Positions 44,482 to 53,211 of a stretch of 64,000 nt of DNA are shown here, one piece after another. A program made the translations under genes and the position numbers. Source of the DNA: JASLDZ01 sp965199975 (lineage in GTDB: Bacteria > Pseudomonadota > Alphaproteobacteria > Caulobacterales > Caulobacteraceae). Each line of letters begins with the position of its first letter. Within the stretch, counting starts at the first letter, position 1. Under the pieces are notes generated by a model, which saw only the letters and a program-made list of their open reading frames with translations, was not told the DNA's origin and ran no database searches. Location: contig OZ241340.1 in the NCBI GenBank assembly GCA_965199975.1, positions 2,914,001-2,978,000 on the forward strand. The letters run 5' to 3'.

Positions 44482-45955
44482 GTCGCGCCGGCTGGCCACC
44501 GCGGTCGCGGCGACGGCCCTGTCGGGATGCGCGCTGGGGCCGGACTATCGTGCGCCGGGCGCGCCCACCCTCGGCGTGCCGCAGGCGTACTCGGTGGCGC
44601 CCGGCTCGGCGGCGCAGGCGCCGCACGACCTCGCCGCCTGGTGGCGACGCTTCGACGATCCGCTGCTGACAGAGCTGATCGGGCGCGCCACCGCCTCGAA
44701 CCTGCAGGTGGCCGAGTCCGTCGCCCGCCTGACCCAGGCGCGCGAGGCGCTGGTCCAGTCACGCGCGGAACAGCTGCCGTCGCTCACCGGCTCGGCGGGG
44801 CTGACGCGCAACTTCGACCGGGTCGCGGGCTCCAGCCTGGTGGTCGGCACGGGCGACAGCGCCACCGGCGGCGCGGTGATCAACACCGGCGGCAGCTCCT
44901 CGTCCAACCAGCTGTCGCTGGGCCTGGACGCCTCCTGGCAGACGGACATCTTCGGCGGCCTGCGTCGTACGGTCGAGGCCTCGCGCGCGTCGGAGGCGGC
45001 GGCGCGCTTCGACCTCGCGGAGGTGCGCACTTCGGTCGCCGCCGAGACGGCCACCAACTACATCGACGCCCGGCTGGCCCAGGCGCGGCTGGCCATCGCG
45101 CGCGACACCCTGCGCACCCAGGACGACAACCTGCAGATCGCCCGCTGGCGGGTGCAGGCCGGCCTCGTCTCCTCGCTCGACGTGGAGCAGGCGCGGGTGC
45201 AGCGCGCCCAGACCGCGGCCACCATCCCGACGCTGCAGTCAAACTTCACCAGCGCGGTGAACCGCATCGGCGTGCTCACCGGCCAGGCGCCCGGCGCCTT
45301 GCGTGGCGTGCTCTCGGCGCCGCGCCGCATCCCCGCCCCGCCGCCGACCATCGGCGTGGGCGTACCCGCCGACACCCTGCGCCTGCGGCCCGACGTGCGC
45401 AGCGCCGAGCGCCAGCTCGCCGCCGCCACCGCGCAGATCGGCGTGGCCAAGGCGCAGCTCTACCCTGCGCTCGCCATCTCCGGGAACTTCAACACGGCCG
45501 CCGCTGCGGTGGGCGACCTTGGCGGCACGCTGACCGGCGCCCTGTTCGCCGGCCTGACGCAGACCATCTTCGACGCCGGGCGCCTGCGCTCGCAGGTACG
45601 CTCCGCCCGGGCGGGCGCCGCCTTGGCGTTCGCCACCTACAAGCGCACCGTGCTGAGCGGGCTGGAAGACGTGGAGAACGCCAGCCAGTCGCTCGAGTCC
45701 GCCCGCAGGCGCCAGGCCGAGCTGCGCGTGGCGGTGGACGCCGCGGAGGCGGCCGCCCTCTACGCCCGCAGCCAGTATTCGGCCGGGCTGACCGACTTCC
45801 TCACCCTGCTCACAAGCGAGCAGTCTCTGCTCTCCGCTCGCGACGCCTTGGCCGCCAGCCAGGGCGACCAAGCGCTGGCCGCAATCCAGCTCTACCTGGC
45901 GCTGGGCGGCGGCTGGGAATCCGCCCCCCTCACCCAAGGCGGCTCCGCCCGATGA
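44474..45955 (+). CDS. Outer-membrane efflux lipoprotein (NodT/TolC family)
   Basis: Trimeric outer-membrane channel partner. The 493-residue protein starts with a lipoprotein signal (LATAVAATALSGC, Cys about 17) and CALGPDYRAP, the typical NodT-family N-terminus. Two duplicated helical repeats follow (NLQVAESVARLTQAREALVQSRAEQLPSL and TLRLRPDVRSAERQLAAATAQIGVAKAQLYPAL), and beta-strand residues near SLGLDASWQTDIFGGLRR. The ATG overlaps the permease 3' end by 8 bp, supporting an operon. Confidence 0.93.
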   Translation: MSRSRRLATAVAATALSGCALGPDYRAPGAPTLGVPQAYSVAPGSAAQAPHDLAAWWRRFDDPLLTELIGRATASNLQVAESVARLTQAREALVQSRAEQLPSLTGSAGLTRNFDRVAGSSLVVGTGDSATGGAVINTGGSSSSNQLSLGLDASWQTDIFGGLRRTVEASRASEAAARFDLAEVRTSVAAETATNYIDARLAQARLAIARDTLRTQDDNLQIARWRVQAGLVSSLDVEQARVQRAQTAATIPTLQSNFTSAVNRIGVLTGQAPGALRGVLSAPRRIPAPPPTIGVGVPADTLRLRPDVRSAERQLAAATAQIGVAKAQLYPALAISGNFNTAAAAVGDLGGTLTGALFAGLTQTIFDAGRLRSQVRSARAGAALAFATYKRTVLSGLEDVENASQSLESARRRQAELRVAVDAAEAAALYARSQYSAGLTDFLTLLTSEQSLLSARDALAASQGDQALAAIQLYLALGGGWESAPLTQGGSAR

Positions 45956-47250
45956 CCGAGACCGACCTCGACGCCTTTCTGGACCGCAGGAAGCCGCCCG
46001 CCTGGCGACGCCTCGCCAAGTGGGCCGCCATCGCCGTGGGCGTGCTGCTGGCGCTCCTGCTGCTGTCGCGCTGCTTTCGGGGTCCGCCTCCCATCCACTA
46101 TGCGCAGCAGCCGGTGGAGCGGGGCGACCTCACCGTCACCGTCTCGGCCACCGGCAACCTCGCGCCGACCAAGCAGGTGAACGTGGGCTCCGAGGAGTCG
46201 GGGCTGGTCGACGCCGTCTACGTCCAGAACAACGACCGGGTGACCAAGGGCCAGCCCCTCGCCCGCCTCGACCTCTCGCGCCTGCGAGACGCGCTGGTGC
46301 AGAGCCAGGCCTCGCTGCTGGCCGCCCAGGCCACGGTGCAGCAGGGGCAGGCGACGGTGGAGCAGACCACCGCCAACCTCGCCCGCGAGGAGCAGGTGTT
46401 CCGCCTCTCCGGCGGCAAGGTGCCCTCCCAGACCGAACTCTCCACCGCGCGCGCCGACCGCGCCCGCGCCATCGCCAACGTCGCCCAGGCCCGCGCCCAG
46501 GTGGCGCAGGCGCGTGCGGCGGTCTCCACCAACGAGACGAACCTGTCGAAGGGCACGATCTACGCCCCGGTGACGGGGGTGGTGCTGTCGCGCCAGGTGG
46601 AGCCGGGGCAGACGGTGGCGGCCTCCTTCAACGTGGCCACCCTGTTCACGATCGCCGAGGACCTCTCGGCCATGAAGCTGGAGGTGAAGGTGGACGAAGC
46701 CGACGTCGGCCAGCTGCATGCCGACGCGCCCGCCACCTTCACGGTGGACGCCTATCCCGGCCGCGTCTTTCCCGCGACCGTCACGCGCGTCGACCTGGGC
46801 GCCAACGCCACCCCCACGGTCAACAGCGCGGGCACGACCTCCACCGCCACCTCGACAGTGGTGGCCTATACGGCCGTACTGAGCGTCGCCAACGCCGACC
46901 TGCTTCTGAAGCCGGGCATGACCGCCACCGCCGACATCGTCACCAGCCAGCGGCGCGGCGTGCTCCTCGCGCCGAACGCGGCGCTGCGCTTCGAGCCCGC
47001 CCTGAAGGCGGACAAAGGGCCGGTGTCGATCGGCGCCGGGCCGCCCGGCATGCAGCAGCCCAAGGCCAAGCACGCCGCCTTCGGCCGCGGCGCACGCCAG
47101 CAGATCTTCACCGTAGGCGTCGACGGCAAGCCCAGCGCCGTCCCCGTCATCGTGGGCGATACCGACGGCAGCCGCACGGAAGTCTCCGGGCCGGGCGTGC
47201 ACGCCGGCCTGCAGGTGGTCACCGGTCAGCTCGCCAAGGCGGCGCGCTAG
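45952..47250 (+). CDS. Periplasmic adaptor (MacA/HlyD family)
   Basis: Membrane fusion protein joining the permease and channel. The 432-residue protein has an N-terminal membrane anchor (WAAIAVGVLLALLLLSRC), a biotinyl-lipoyl-like domain (TVSATGNLAPTKQVNVGSEESGLVDAVYVQNNDRVTKGQPLARL), a coiled-coil hairpin (about residues 110-190, Gln/Ala-rich), the second half-lipoyl motif (GTIYAPVTGVVLSRQVEPGQTVAA) and a beta barrel. Its start overlaps the preceding stop (ATGA). There is an insert rich in Gly/Pro/Lys near residues 355-385. Confidence 0.93.
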   Translation: MTETDLDAFLDRRKPPAWRRLAKWAAIAVGVLLALLLLSRCFRGPPPIHYAQQPVERGDLTVTVSATGNLAPTKQVNVGSEESGLVDAVYVQNNDRVTKGQPLARLDLSRLRDALVQSQASLLAAQATVQQGQATVEQTTANLAREEQVFRLSGGKVPSQTELSTARADRARAIANVAQARAQVAQARAAVSTNETNLSKGTIYAPVTGVVLSRQVEPGQTVAASFNVATLFTIAEDLSAMKLEVKVDEADVGQLHADAPATFTVDAYPGRVFPATVTRVDLGANATPTVNSAGTTSTATSTVVAYTAVLSVANADLLLKPGMTATADIVTSQRRGVLLAPNAALRFEPALKADKGPVSIGAGPPGMQQPKAKHAAFGRGARQQIFTVGVDGKPSAVPVIVGDTDGSRTEVSGPGVHAGLQVVTGQLAKAAR

Positions 47251-47252
47251 GC

Positions 47253-47942
47253 GTGGCGGCGCCCCTGATCTCGCTTTGCGGCGTCACCAAGCAGTTCGGC
47301 GAGGGCGCGACGGCGTTCCAGGCGCTCAAGGGCGTGGACCTCGACATCGGCCAGGGCGACTTCGTGGCGGTGATGGGCCCGTCGGGGTCCGGCAAGTCCA
47401 CCACCATGAACATCCTGGGCTGCCTGGACGTGCCGACGTCGGGTTCGTTCACCTTCAAGGGCGTGCACGTCGAGGGACTGGACCGCGACCAGCGTTCGCT
47501 GCTGCGGCGGCGCTATCTCGGCTTCGTGTTCCAGGGCTTCAACCTCCTGGCGCGCACCACCGCCCTGGAGAACGTGGAGCTGCCCCTGCTCTACCGCGGC
47601 GAACGCGCCGCCAAGCGCCGCCGCCAGGGCATGGCGGCGCTGGACAAGGTGGGTCTGGCCGATTGGGCGACCCACACCTCGGCCGAACTCTCCGGCGGCC
47701 AGCAGCAGCGGGTCGCCATCGCCCGCGCCATCGTCACCGAGCCGGACGTGCTCCTGGCCGACGAGCCCACCGGCAACCTGGACAGCGAACGCTCGGTCGA
47801 GATCATGCAGCTCCTCACCACGCTGAACCGAGGCGGCGGTGTCACCGTGCTGATGGTCACCCACGAAGCGGAAATGGCGGCCTTCGCTCGGACCATCGTC
47901 CATTTCAAAGACGGCTTGGTGGCGCGTACCGAAGCCGGCTGA
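47253..47942 (+). CDS. ABC transporter ATP-binding protein (MacB/LolD type)
   Basis: Cytoplasmic ATPase energising the pump. The 229-residue protein starts at GTG 2 bp after the adaptor stop. Walker A is GPSGSGKST (42-50), the Q-loop lies in YLGFVFQGFNLLARTTALENVELPLLY, the signature is LSGGQQQRVAIARAI, Walker B is VLLADEPTGNLDS, and the His switch is MVTHEAEMA. All residues needed for hydrolysis are present. The operon order permease-channel-adaptor-ATPase gives a full four-part exporter; its substrate (drug, peptide or lipid) is unknown. Confidence 0.95.
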   Translation: MAAPLISLCGVTKQFGEGATAFQALKGVDLDIGQGDFVAVMGPSGSGKSTTMNILGCLDVPTSGSFTFKGVHVEGLDRDQRSLLRRRYLGFVFQGFNLLARTTALENVELPLLYRGERAAKRRRQGMAALDKVGLADWATHTSAELSGGQQQRVAIARAIVTEPDVLLADEPTGNLDSERSVEIMQLLTTLNRGGGVTVLMVTHEAEMAAFARTIVHFKDGLVARTEAG

Positions 47943-48537
47943 GGGACTGCGCCGCCATCGTCTGCAATCCCTCTCCGGCTGCTCGAAGGCTGCGAAGCGG
48001 CCGTCCGCCTCGACCTCGCGCCAATGCAAGAAATCTGGGAACAGGCGGTCGGCCCTTTGCGCGGGGCGGTGGAGGTGTCGTGCGGGAACAGGCTGACGCC
48101 GACCCGGAGCGTGATGGGACGACGCACAGCGGGGCTCGCGTCGGCCTCGCCGCCGGGCAGCGGCGCCATGCCCAGCCGATCGAGGTGCAGGCCGACGCAT
48201 GCGGGGCGAGCGTGTACGCCGATCGGGCGGCGGGTCTGCAGTACGGCCGGGAGGCTCTTTGCTATTATATCGACGCCATCCAAGAGCAGGCGCCGGCGTC
48301 TGGTTTCGGCAGACGATGTTCATAGAGCACCACGGCCAAGCAGGCTCGCGGTGGGAGCGGCTCACGCCCGAGGGCGGTGTTTCGGTCAAGGGCTTCCCAG
48401 GCTCGACGCCGAAAGAGACCTGATCTCGGCCTGCCCAGCGGCGAAGGGTCTTGTTTCTGGAGCCGCTCCAAGGTCCGGCGCTAGCGCGTCGCGGGCTCAA
48501 GGATGCGCCCAAAGTCAGGATGGTCAGCAACGTTGCT
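47943..48537. other. Gene-poor stretch between efflux operon and TetR gene
   Basis: About 600 bp without a convincing gene. Open frames exist on both strands but predicted products are Arg/Pro/Ser-rich and show no domain. A small AT-rich patch occurs near 48,255-48,290. No terminator hairpin with T-run or tRNA was seen. Confidence 0.4.
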
Positions 48538-49113
48538 TCAGCCCTGCCCTCGACCGCCTACGACAAGCGCCGTAAGTTCGGACCAAGCGTTCGCCAGCCG
48601 CTCATCGAGGCTGGGTTGCGGATCGTCGAGCCAGGCGATGGTCGCAGAGGCGAACACGTCCATGCCGATCCGCGCGGCGAGTTGCGCTCTCAGCCGGGTC
48701 ACACCGCGTGCCTGCAGGGCTTCGGCGAGTGCTTCCACCAGCGCCGCCGTCTTCGCCAACTCGCGCTCGTGCAGCGCGGGGTTGGCCGAGATGACCTCGT
48801 GCCGCGGCTTCGAGAGGGATCGGTTGGCCTTTAGAAGCGGCAGGACCGAGCGGAAGGAGAGAAGCAGAACGCTCAACGGATCGAGCTCGCCGGGTGCGGT
48901 CGCCATCGCGTCGGTGAGCGCAGACCGCAGGACGGCTTCGCCGTCGAACAGCACCTCGCGCTTGTCACGGTATTTGCGGAAGAAGGTGCGTTCCGTCACC
49001 CCGGCGCGCGCGGCGATCTCGGCGGCGGTGGTCCGGTCGTACCCCCGCTCTGCGAACAGCTCCAACGCCGCCCGTTGCAGGCGGACGCGCACGTCATCCT
49101 CTCCTGCAGCCAT
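48538..49113 (-). CDS. TetR/AcrR family regulator
   Basis: A 191-residue one-component repressor. The N-terminal helix-turn-helix is clear: LQRAALELFAERGYDRTTAAEIAARAGVTERTFFRKYRDKREVLF. The C-terminal part is helical and binds an unknown ligand. It is divergent from the SDR gene at 49209, and two matching palindromes (49126-49140 and 49151-49163) lie in the 95-bp gap, so it very likely represses itself and the two oxidoreductase genes. Confidence 0.93.
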   Translation of the reverse strand: MAAGEDDVRVRLQRAALELFAERGYDRTTAAEIAARAGVTERTFFRKYRDKREVLFDGEAVLRSALTDAMATAPGELDPLSVLLLSFRSVLPLLKANRSLSKPRHEVISANPALHERELAKTAALVEALAEALQARGVTRLRAQLAARIGMDVFASATIAWLDDPQPSLDERLANAWSELTALVVGGRGQG

Positions 49114-49125
49114 CGACCGGCCCCT

Positions 49126-49140
49126 TGTCAGTCACTGACA
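49126..49140. promoter_or_regulatory. Palindrome, putative TetR operator 1
   Basis: Perfect inverted repeat tgtcag-tca-ctgaca, 13 bp upstream of the TetR start. The half-site recurs in a second palindrome whose centre is 24-25 bp away (about two and a quarter helical turns), as expected for two dimers of a TetR protein bound side by side. Confidence 0.6.
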
Positions 49141-49150
49141 GACGACATAT

Positions 49151-49163
49151 GTCAGCCGCTGAC
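49151..49163. promoter_or_regulatory. Palindrome, putative TetR operator 2
   Basis: Inverted repeat gtcag-ccg-ctgac, with the same arms and 3-base centre as operator 1. It lies 46 bp before the SDR start. Confidence 0.55.
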
Positions 49164-49208
49164 TCGGCGGGTTTAGCACAGACCCGCGCCACTCGAAAAA
49201 GATTGCTC

Positions 49209-50099
49209 ATGCGTGTCTTCCTGACCGGCGCCAACGGCTGGATCGGCTCAGTGATTGCTCGTGACCTCGTGGCTGAAGGCCACACCGTCACTGGCCTGGT
49301 GCGATCCAAGGAGAAGGGTGAGGCGCTCACCGCCGCCGGCGTGACGCCGCTGCTGGGCGACCTCGGCGACCTGGACGCGATCCGCAGAGGCGCGCGCGAC
49401 GCCGATGGCGTCGTCCACACCGCCTTCGGCGTCGACTTCTCCAAGATCAAGGAGATGTCGGAGGAGGAGACCCGCGCGATCGAGACGTGCGGTGAGGCGT
49501 TCGCCGGCTCGGATCGGCCCATCCTCATCACCGGCGGCGTGGGGTTGCTGCCGTCGGGGAGAACCTTCGCTGAGGACGAGCGGCCGCCGATCAACCCGGA
49601 GTTCCCGCGCGCGTCCGAGCAGACCGCTTTCAAGCTCGCCGAGCGCGGATTGAGAGCCATGGTGGTGCGCAACCCGCGATCGGTGCACGGGCAGGGCGAG
49701 ACGCACGGCTTCGTCCCCATGCTCGCGGCGGTGGCGCGGGAGAAGGGCGTGTCAGCCTGGGTCGGCGAAGGCGCAAACCTTTGGCCGTCCGTGCACCGGC
49801 TCGACGCCGCGCGCGTCTACACGCTTGCGCTGGAGCGCGGCGGCGGGGGCCGAGCCTACCATGCGGTCGCCGAGGAAGGGGTGCCGTACCGCCTGATCGC
49901 CGAGGCGATCGGCCGCCAGCTCGGAGTGCCGGCGCGTTCGCTCACGCCGCAGGAGGCGGAGGCGCACTTCGGGCCGCTGGCGACGTGGGTCGCGGGCAAC
50001 GGTCCCGCCTCGAGCGCAGCCACCCGGGCGGAGCTGGGCTGGGAGCCCCGGGAGGTGGGGATCATCGCCGACATCGAGCGGCCGGACTACTCCGGCTGA
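49209..50099 (+). CDS. NAD(P)-binding SDR / epimerase-type oxidoreductase
   Basis: Extended/atypical SDR with the N-terminal motif MRVFLTGANGWIGSVIARDLVAEGH. The 296-residue protein shows LLGDLGDLDAIRRGARDADGVVHTAFG, typical of this group, but the usual YxxxK is replaced by a divergent region (SEQTAFKLAERGLRAMVVR), so catalysis may differ. VHRLDAARVYTLALERG and the C-terminal LGWEPREVGIIADIE match NAD-dependent epimerase-like proteins. It is probably controlled by the divergent TetR regulator. The start at 49209 is preferred because the dinucleotide-binding motif follows immediately. Confidence 0.88.
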   Translation: MRVFLTGANGWIGSVIARDLVAEGHTVTGLVRSKEKGEALTAAGVTPLLGDLGDLDAIRRGARDADGVVHTAFGVDFSKIKEMSEEETRAIETCGEAFAGSDRPILITGGVGLLPSGRTFAEDERPPINPEFPRASEQTAFKLAERGLRAMVVRNPRSVHGQGETHGFVPMLAAVAREKGVSAWVGEGANLWPSVHRLDAARVYTLALERGGGGRAYHAVAEEGVPYRLIAEAIGRQLGVPARSLTPQEAEAHFGPLATWVAGNGPASSAATRAELGWEPREVGIIADIERPDYSG

Positions 50100-50129
50100 T
50101 CGGCCCACGTTCTCAAAGGAGACAAGACG

Positions 50130-51056
50130 ATGTGGACGCTTCGCTTCCATGACCATGGCGAGCCCGCCGACGTGCTGCGCCTCGAGCAGGCCGAGACGCC
50201 TCAACCACGAGCCGGCCACATCCGGGTGCGGGTGCAGGCCTGCGGCCTCAACCCCGCAGACTGGGCCTTGTGCCGCGGGCTGATGTCTGGCGCGCTGCCA
50301 CGTGGCGTCGGCCTGGACGTTGCGGGGACGGTCGACGCGTTGGGCGATGGCGTGTCGGACGTGCGGGTCGGCGACCGGGTGCTCGGCGTCCCGGAATTCC
50401 GGGAGTATCCGACCGCAGGGGCGGCGGACTTCGCCGTCCTGAACGTCTGGACGCGCACGCCGGACGGCCTCGACACCGTCGACGCGGCCGCTCTGCCGAT
50501 GGCGGTCGAAACCTCCCACCGATGCCTGGCCATCCTGGGCGCGGCGCCGGGTCAGACCTTGTTGGTCCATGCCGCCGGAACGATGATCGGGTTCTGCGCG
50601 GCCCAGATGGCGAGCATGGCCGGCGTGCGCGTGGTCGCCACGGCGGGCGACACCTTCGCCGACGACCTGCGCGCCTTGGGCGTCGAGGTGACTCCCTATG
50701 GTGACGGCATGGTCGAAAGGGTGCGCGAGATCTGCGGCGGCGCCCCGGACCTGATCTTCGACGCCAGCCCGGTCGGAGACGTGCTGCCCGTTCTGGTCGC
50801 TGTCGCGGGCGGCGACGCGCACCGGATCGTCACGGTCAGCAACCACGGCCCGGTCGCGCAGGCCTTGGGCGTGCGTGACAGCCTCGGCGCCGAACTGGGC
50901 TACGCCGCGCTCGAGCGGTTCGCCAAGCTGGCGGCGCAAGGCCGCTTCAGGGTGCCCGTCGCCCGCACCTTTCCGCTCCAGGACTGGCGCGAGGCTATGA
51001 AGATCAGCCTCAGCGGTAGCGCGCACGGCAAGCTCGTCCTGCTTCCGGGCTCATGA
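50130..51056 (+). CDS. Zinc-independent MDR alcohol dehydrogenase / quinone oxidoreductase-like
   Basis: Medium-chain dehydrogenase/reductase of 308 residues. The GroES-like N-terminus (FHDHGEPADVLRLEQAETPQPRAGHIRVRVQACGLNPADWALCRG) and GLDVAGTVDALGDGVSDVRVGDRVLG are typical. The nucleotide fold is TLLVHAAGTMIGFCAAQMASMAGVRVVATAG, where the usual GxGxxG is replaced by AAGTMIG. The end, FPLQDWREAMKISLSGSAHGKLVLLPG, is the standard MDR C-terminus. It follows the SDR by 30 bp with an AAAGGAG ribosome binding site, in the same TetR-controlled unit. Substrate unknown. Confidence 0.9.
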   Translation: MWTLRFHDHGEPADVLRLEQAETPQPRAGHIRVRVQACGLNPADWALCRGLMSGALPRGVGLDVAGTVDALGDGVSDVRVGDRVLGVPEFREYPTAGAADFAVLNVWTRTPDGLDTVDAAALPMAVETSHRCLAILGAAPGQTLLVHAAGTMIGFCAAQMASMAGVRVVATAGDTFADDLRALGVEVTPYGDGMVERVREICGGAPDLIFDASPVGDVLPVLVAVAGGDAHRIVTVSNHGPVAQALGVRDSLGAELGYAALERFAKLAAQGRFRVPVARTFPLQDWREAMKISLSGSAHGKLVLLPGS

Positions 51057-51112
51057 GCTTCGACGCGGCGATCGCGTTCGCAGAGAGCGTTCAATCTCGA
51101 GGAATGAACCGA

Positions 51113-51529
51113 TCAGAAAGGCTTAGCCACCGCAAGCAGAGCGATAATGATCGCGCATGCGACAACCCAAGGTGCGAACGCCAGGGATTTCACGGCGGCT
51201 CCGCCGGTGAGCCGTCTCAGACGTCCCGATTGCATACCGTGTAACGCCGACAGAACAACGACGACAATGAACTTCAACTGTAGCCAACCGGCCGTGAACC
51301 AATGCGCCGTCACGGCCATGGTCAGACCCAGCGCCCAGACCAGCAACATGGCCGGCGTCGTCACCATCCGGTCCCAGCGCCGCACCGCCTTCGCCATGGC
51401 GATCGCGACGGGGAGATCCGCAGCGGTGGCCTGCAGGAAGACGGACGACAGGATCAGCCCACCGACAAAGGTGAGCGCGGCGGCGACGTGCAGCGCCTTG
51501 AGCCACGGGTAGGCCGCGTCGAGGCTCAT
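51113..51529 (-). CDS. CopD-like four-helix membrane protein
   Basis: A 138-residue membrane protein with four helices (WLKALHVAAALTFVGGLILSSVF, TTPAMLLVWALGLTMAVTAH, LQLKFIVVVVLSALHGMQSG, FAPWVVACAIIIALLAVAKPF). Conserved His in KALHVAA and LHGMQSG match the CopD/HemJ-like heme-type membrane family (PF05425/PF03653 group). Function is unknown. Its start overlaps the DUF3817 gene's stop by 4 bp (ATGA). Confidence 0.8.
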   Translation of the reverse strand: MSLDAAYPWLKALHVAAALTFVGGLILSSVFLQATAADLPVAIAMAKAVRRWDRMVTTPAMLLVWALGLTMAVTAHWFTAGWLQLKFIVVVVLSALHGMQSGRLRRLTGGAAVKSLAFAPWVVACAIIIALLAVAKPF

Positions 51530-51855
51530 GCGAGGGCGGCCGCTTTCCGGGAGAGGAAACCCAGGTTGAAGAATCCGCCGAACGGGACGATCGCGCCGAG
51601 CAGCAGCCGGGTGGCCTCGGCCGCGGTCCAGCCGCCGCCCGAAACGGTCTGGATCGCCGTCCAGGCGTAGGCGACGAACACCAGGCCGTGCACGGGTCCC
51701 ATCACATGCACGGCGTTCGAGACGCCTGCGAAGCGCTTGAGGGGCGCGGCGACGCAGAGCAGCAGAAGCAGGGTCACCGCTTCGACGAAGGCGACGACCT
51801 CCAGCCGCCTCAGCTGCTTCAGCTCGCCCCGTCGAAGCGTCTCGGCGACGGTCAT
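51526..51855 (-). CDS. DUF3817 membrane protein
   Basis: A 109-residue protein with three helices. The block LRRLEVVAFVEAVTLLLLLCVAAPLKRFAGVSNAVHVMGPVHGLVFVAYAW is the DUF3817 signature (VxxxEAxSLLxL..PLK-like and GPVHGxxF). No function known. Overlaps by 4 bp with genes on both sides. Confidence 0.85.
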   Translation of the reverse strand: MTVAETLRRGELKQLRRLEVVAFVEAVTLLLLLCVAAPLKRFAGVSNAVHVMGPVHGLVFVAYAWTAIQTVSGGGWTAAEATRLLLGAIVPFGGFFNLGFLSRKAAALA

Positions 51856-51980
51856 GCCGCGACTACGGGGAGCGGCTTGCAGCCGCAGGCGAGCTCGACC
51901 GCCCGCTCGTTCTTGGTGCGGCCCGTGTCGACCGCGAGGGGCTCGCCGCCGTGCGTGAGGGTCATCGCTGTTTCGCTCAC
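51852..51980 (-). CDS. Small cysteine-containing protein at head of the three-gene string
   Basis: A 42-residue product from GTG 51980 with a good ribosome binding site (GGAGAG, about 7-9 bases upstream). The sequence includes LTHGGEPLAVDTGRTKNERAVELACGCKPLPVVAA: a CGC motif near the end could bind metal or form a disulfide. It is coupled (ATGA) to the DUF3817 gene. ATG at 51965 would give 37 residues instead. No family is recognised. Confidence 0.5.
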   Translation of the reverse strand: MSETAMTLTHGGEPLAVDTGRTKNERAVELACGCKPLPVVAA

Positions 51981-52144
51981 GGTGCGTCTCTCCAGCTCGC
52001 CATGGCCGTGGCTACACCCGCCTTCCCCTTGAGGTGAGCGGCAGGAACGACAAAAACTGCTCACTTCCTGCCAACCGCCGGCGGAGCTAGAGACAGGGCC
52101 GGGCCGAGCGGCTCATTTGGATCCTGTCCCTCGCTGGAGCGCGC

Positions 52145-53128
52145 ATGCACACGGTCGCCGTCCTCGCCCTCGACGGCGTGATCGCTTTCGAGGTCGGCAT
52201 CGCCGCCGCGATCTTCGGTCGCGCCCGCTTGTCTGCAGATGAGGCTGCCTACAGCGTCGAAGTCTGCAGCGAGCGACCGCGTGTGCGAACCGAAGGCTTC
52301 GATATTCTTGCGCCGCACCGCCTCGACCGTATCGCCGCCGCCGACACGGTCATCATCGCAGGCGTGCTCGATCCTGAGGCGCCTGTGTCCTCGAAGGTGC
52401 TGGAGGCGATCGGCGATGCGTGGACGCGTGGCGCGCGCGTCGCGTCCCTCTGCACCGGAGCGTTCGTGCTGGCGCAGACGGGCCTGCTGGACGGCCTTCG
52501 GGCGACGACCCACTGGGTCGAAGCCGCCAACTTCTCCAGACGCTTTCCGAAGGTTTCGCTGGATCCTCAAGTGCTGTTCGTCGACGAGGGACGCATCCTC
52601 ACGGCGGCGGGCGCCTCGGCGGCCCTCGACCTGTGCCTGCATCTCGTCGGCCGGGATCACGGCCAGGCCGCCGCCGCACAAGCGTCCCGCCTTGCGGTGG
52701 CGCCCCTTCAGCGCGACGGCGGCCAGGCGCAGTTCATCCAGCATGACCCGCCGCGGTCGAACGACAGCCTGGCGCCCCTGTTGGAGTGGATGCTCTCCCG
52801 CCTGGACACGCCGCTGAGCATCGAGGCGCTCGCCGCCCGAGCGGCCACGAGCCCCCGGACCTTCGCGCGGCGCTTTCGCGAACAGACGGGCACGACGCCC
52901 CACCAGTGGCTGCTGCACGCCCGGATACGTCACGCGCAGGAATTGCTGGAGACGACTCCGCACTCCCTGGACGGCGTCGCGCTGGCGTCAGGATTCGAGG
53001 CGACCGTCACCTTCCGCACGCGCTTCCAGCAGATCGTCGGGATCAGCCCCAACACGTACCGGCGACGGTTTCGCAGCAGCCTTCCATCCAGCCGCCGCGC
53101 GGGCTCGCCCGCCCAGGCTGAGGCTTAA
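52145..53128 (+). CDS. GlxA-type AraC family regulator (DJ-1/PfpI domain + HTH)
   Basis: Transcription factor of 327 residues. The N-terminal domain is a class I glutamine amidotransferase/DJ-1 fold (TVAVLALDGVIAFEVGIAAAIFG, VASLCTGAFVLAQTGLLDG with Cys103 at the elbow, TTHWVEAANFSRRFP). The C-terminal AraC DNA-binding domain has two HTH motifs (IEALAARAATSPRTFARRFREQTGTTPHQWL and LDGVALASGFEATVTFRTRFQQIVGISP). It is divergent from the small-membrane-protein string at 51980 (164 bp apart), a likely target. The ligand is unknown. Confidence 0.93.
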   Translation: MHTVAVLALDGVIAFEVGIAAAIFGRARLSADEAAYSVEVCSERPRVRTEGFDILAPHRLDRIAAADTVIIAGVLDPEAPVSSKVLEAIGDAWTRGARVASLCTGAFVLAQTGLLDGLRATTHWVEAANFSRRFPKVSLDPQVLFVDEGRILTAAGASAALDLCLHLVGRDHGQAAAAQASRLAVAPLQRDGGQAQFIQHDPPRSNDSLAPLLEWMLSRLDTPLSIEALAARAATSPRTFARRFREQTGTTPHQWLLHARIRHAQELLETTPHSLDGVALASGFEATVTFRTRFQQIVGISPNTYRRRFRSSLPSSRRAGSPAQAEA

Positions 53129-53211
53129 AGGCGGGCGGCCGACCTCTTACAAGCGGCCCGCAACGGCTGTAGTCACCCGGCGGCCGTCCGTGCGAACACT
53201 CGCTCCTCGGA

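Noticed and set aside
48024..48575. 183-residue plus-strand frame between the efflux operon and TetR gene
   Set aside because: Ser/Arg/Pro-rich, no domain, runs into the 3' end of the TetR gene on the other strand.
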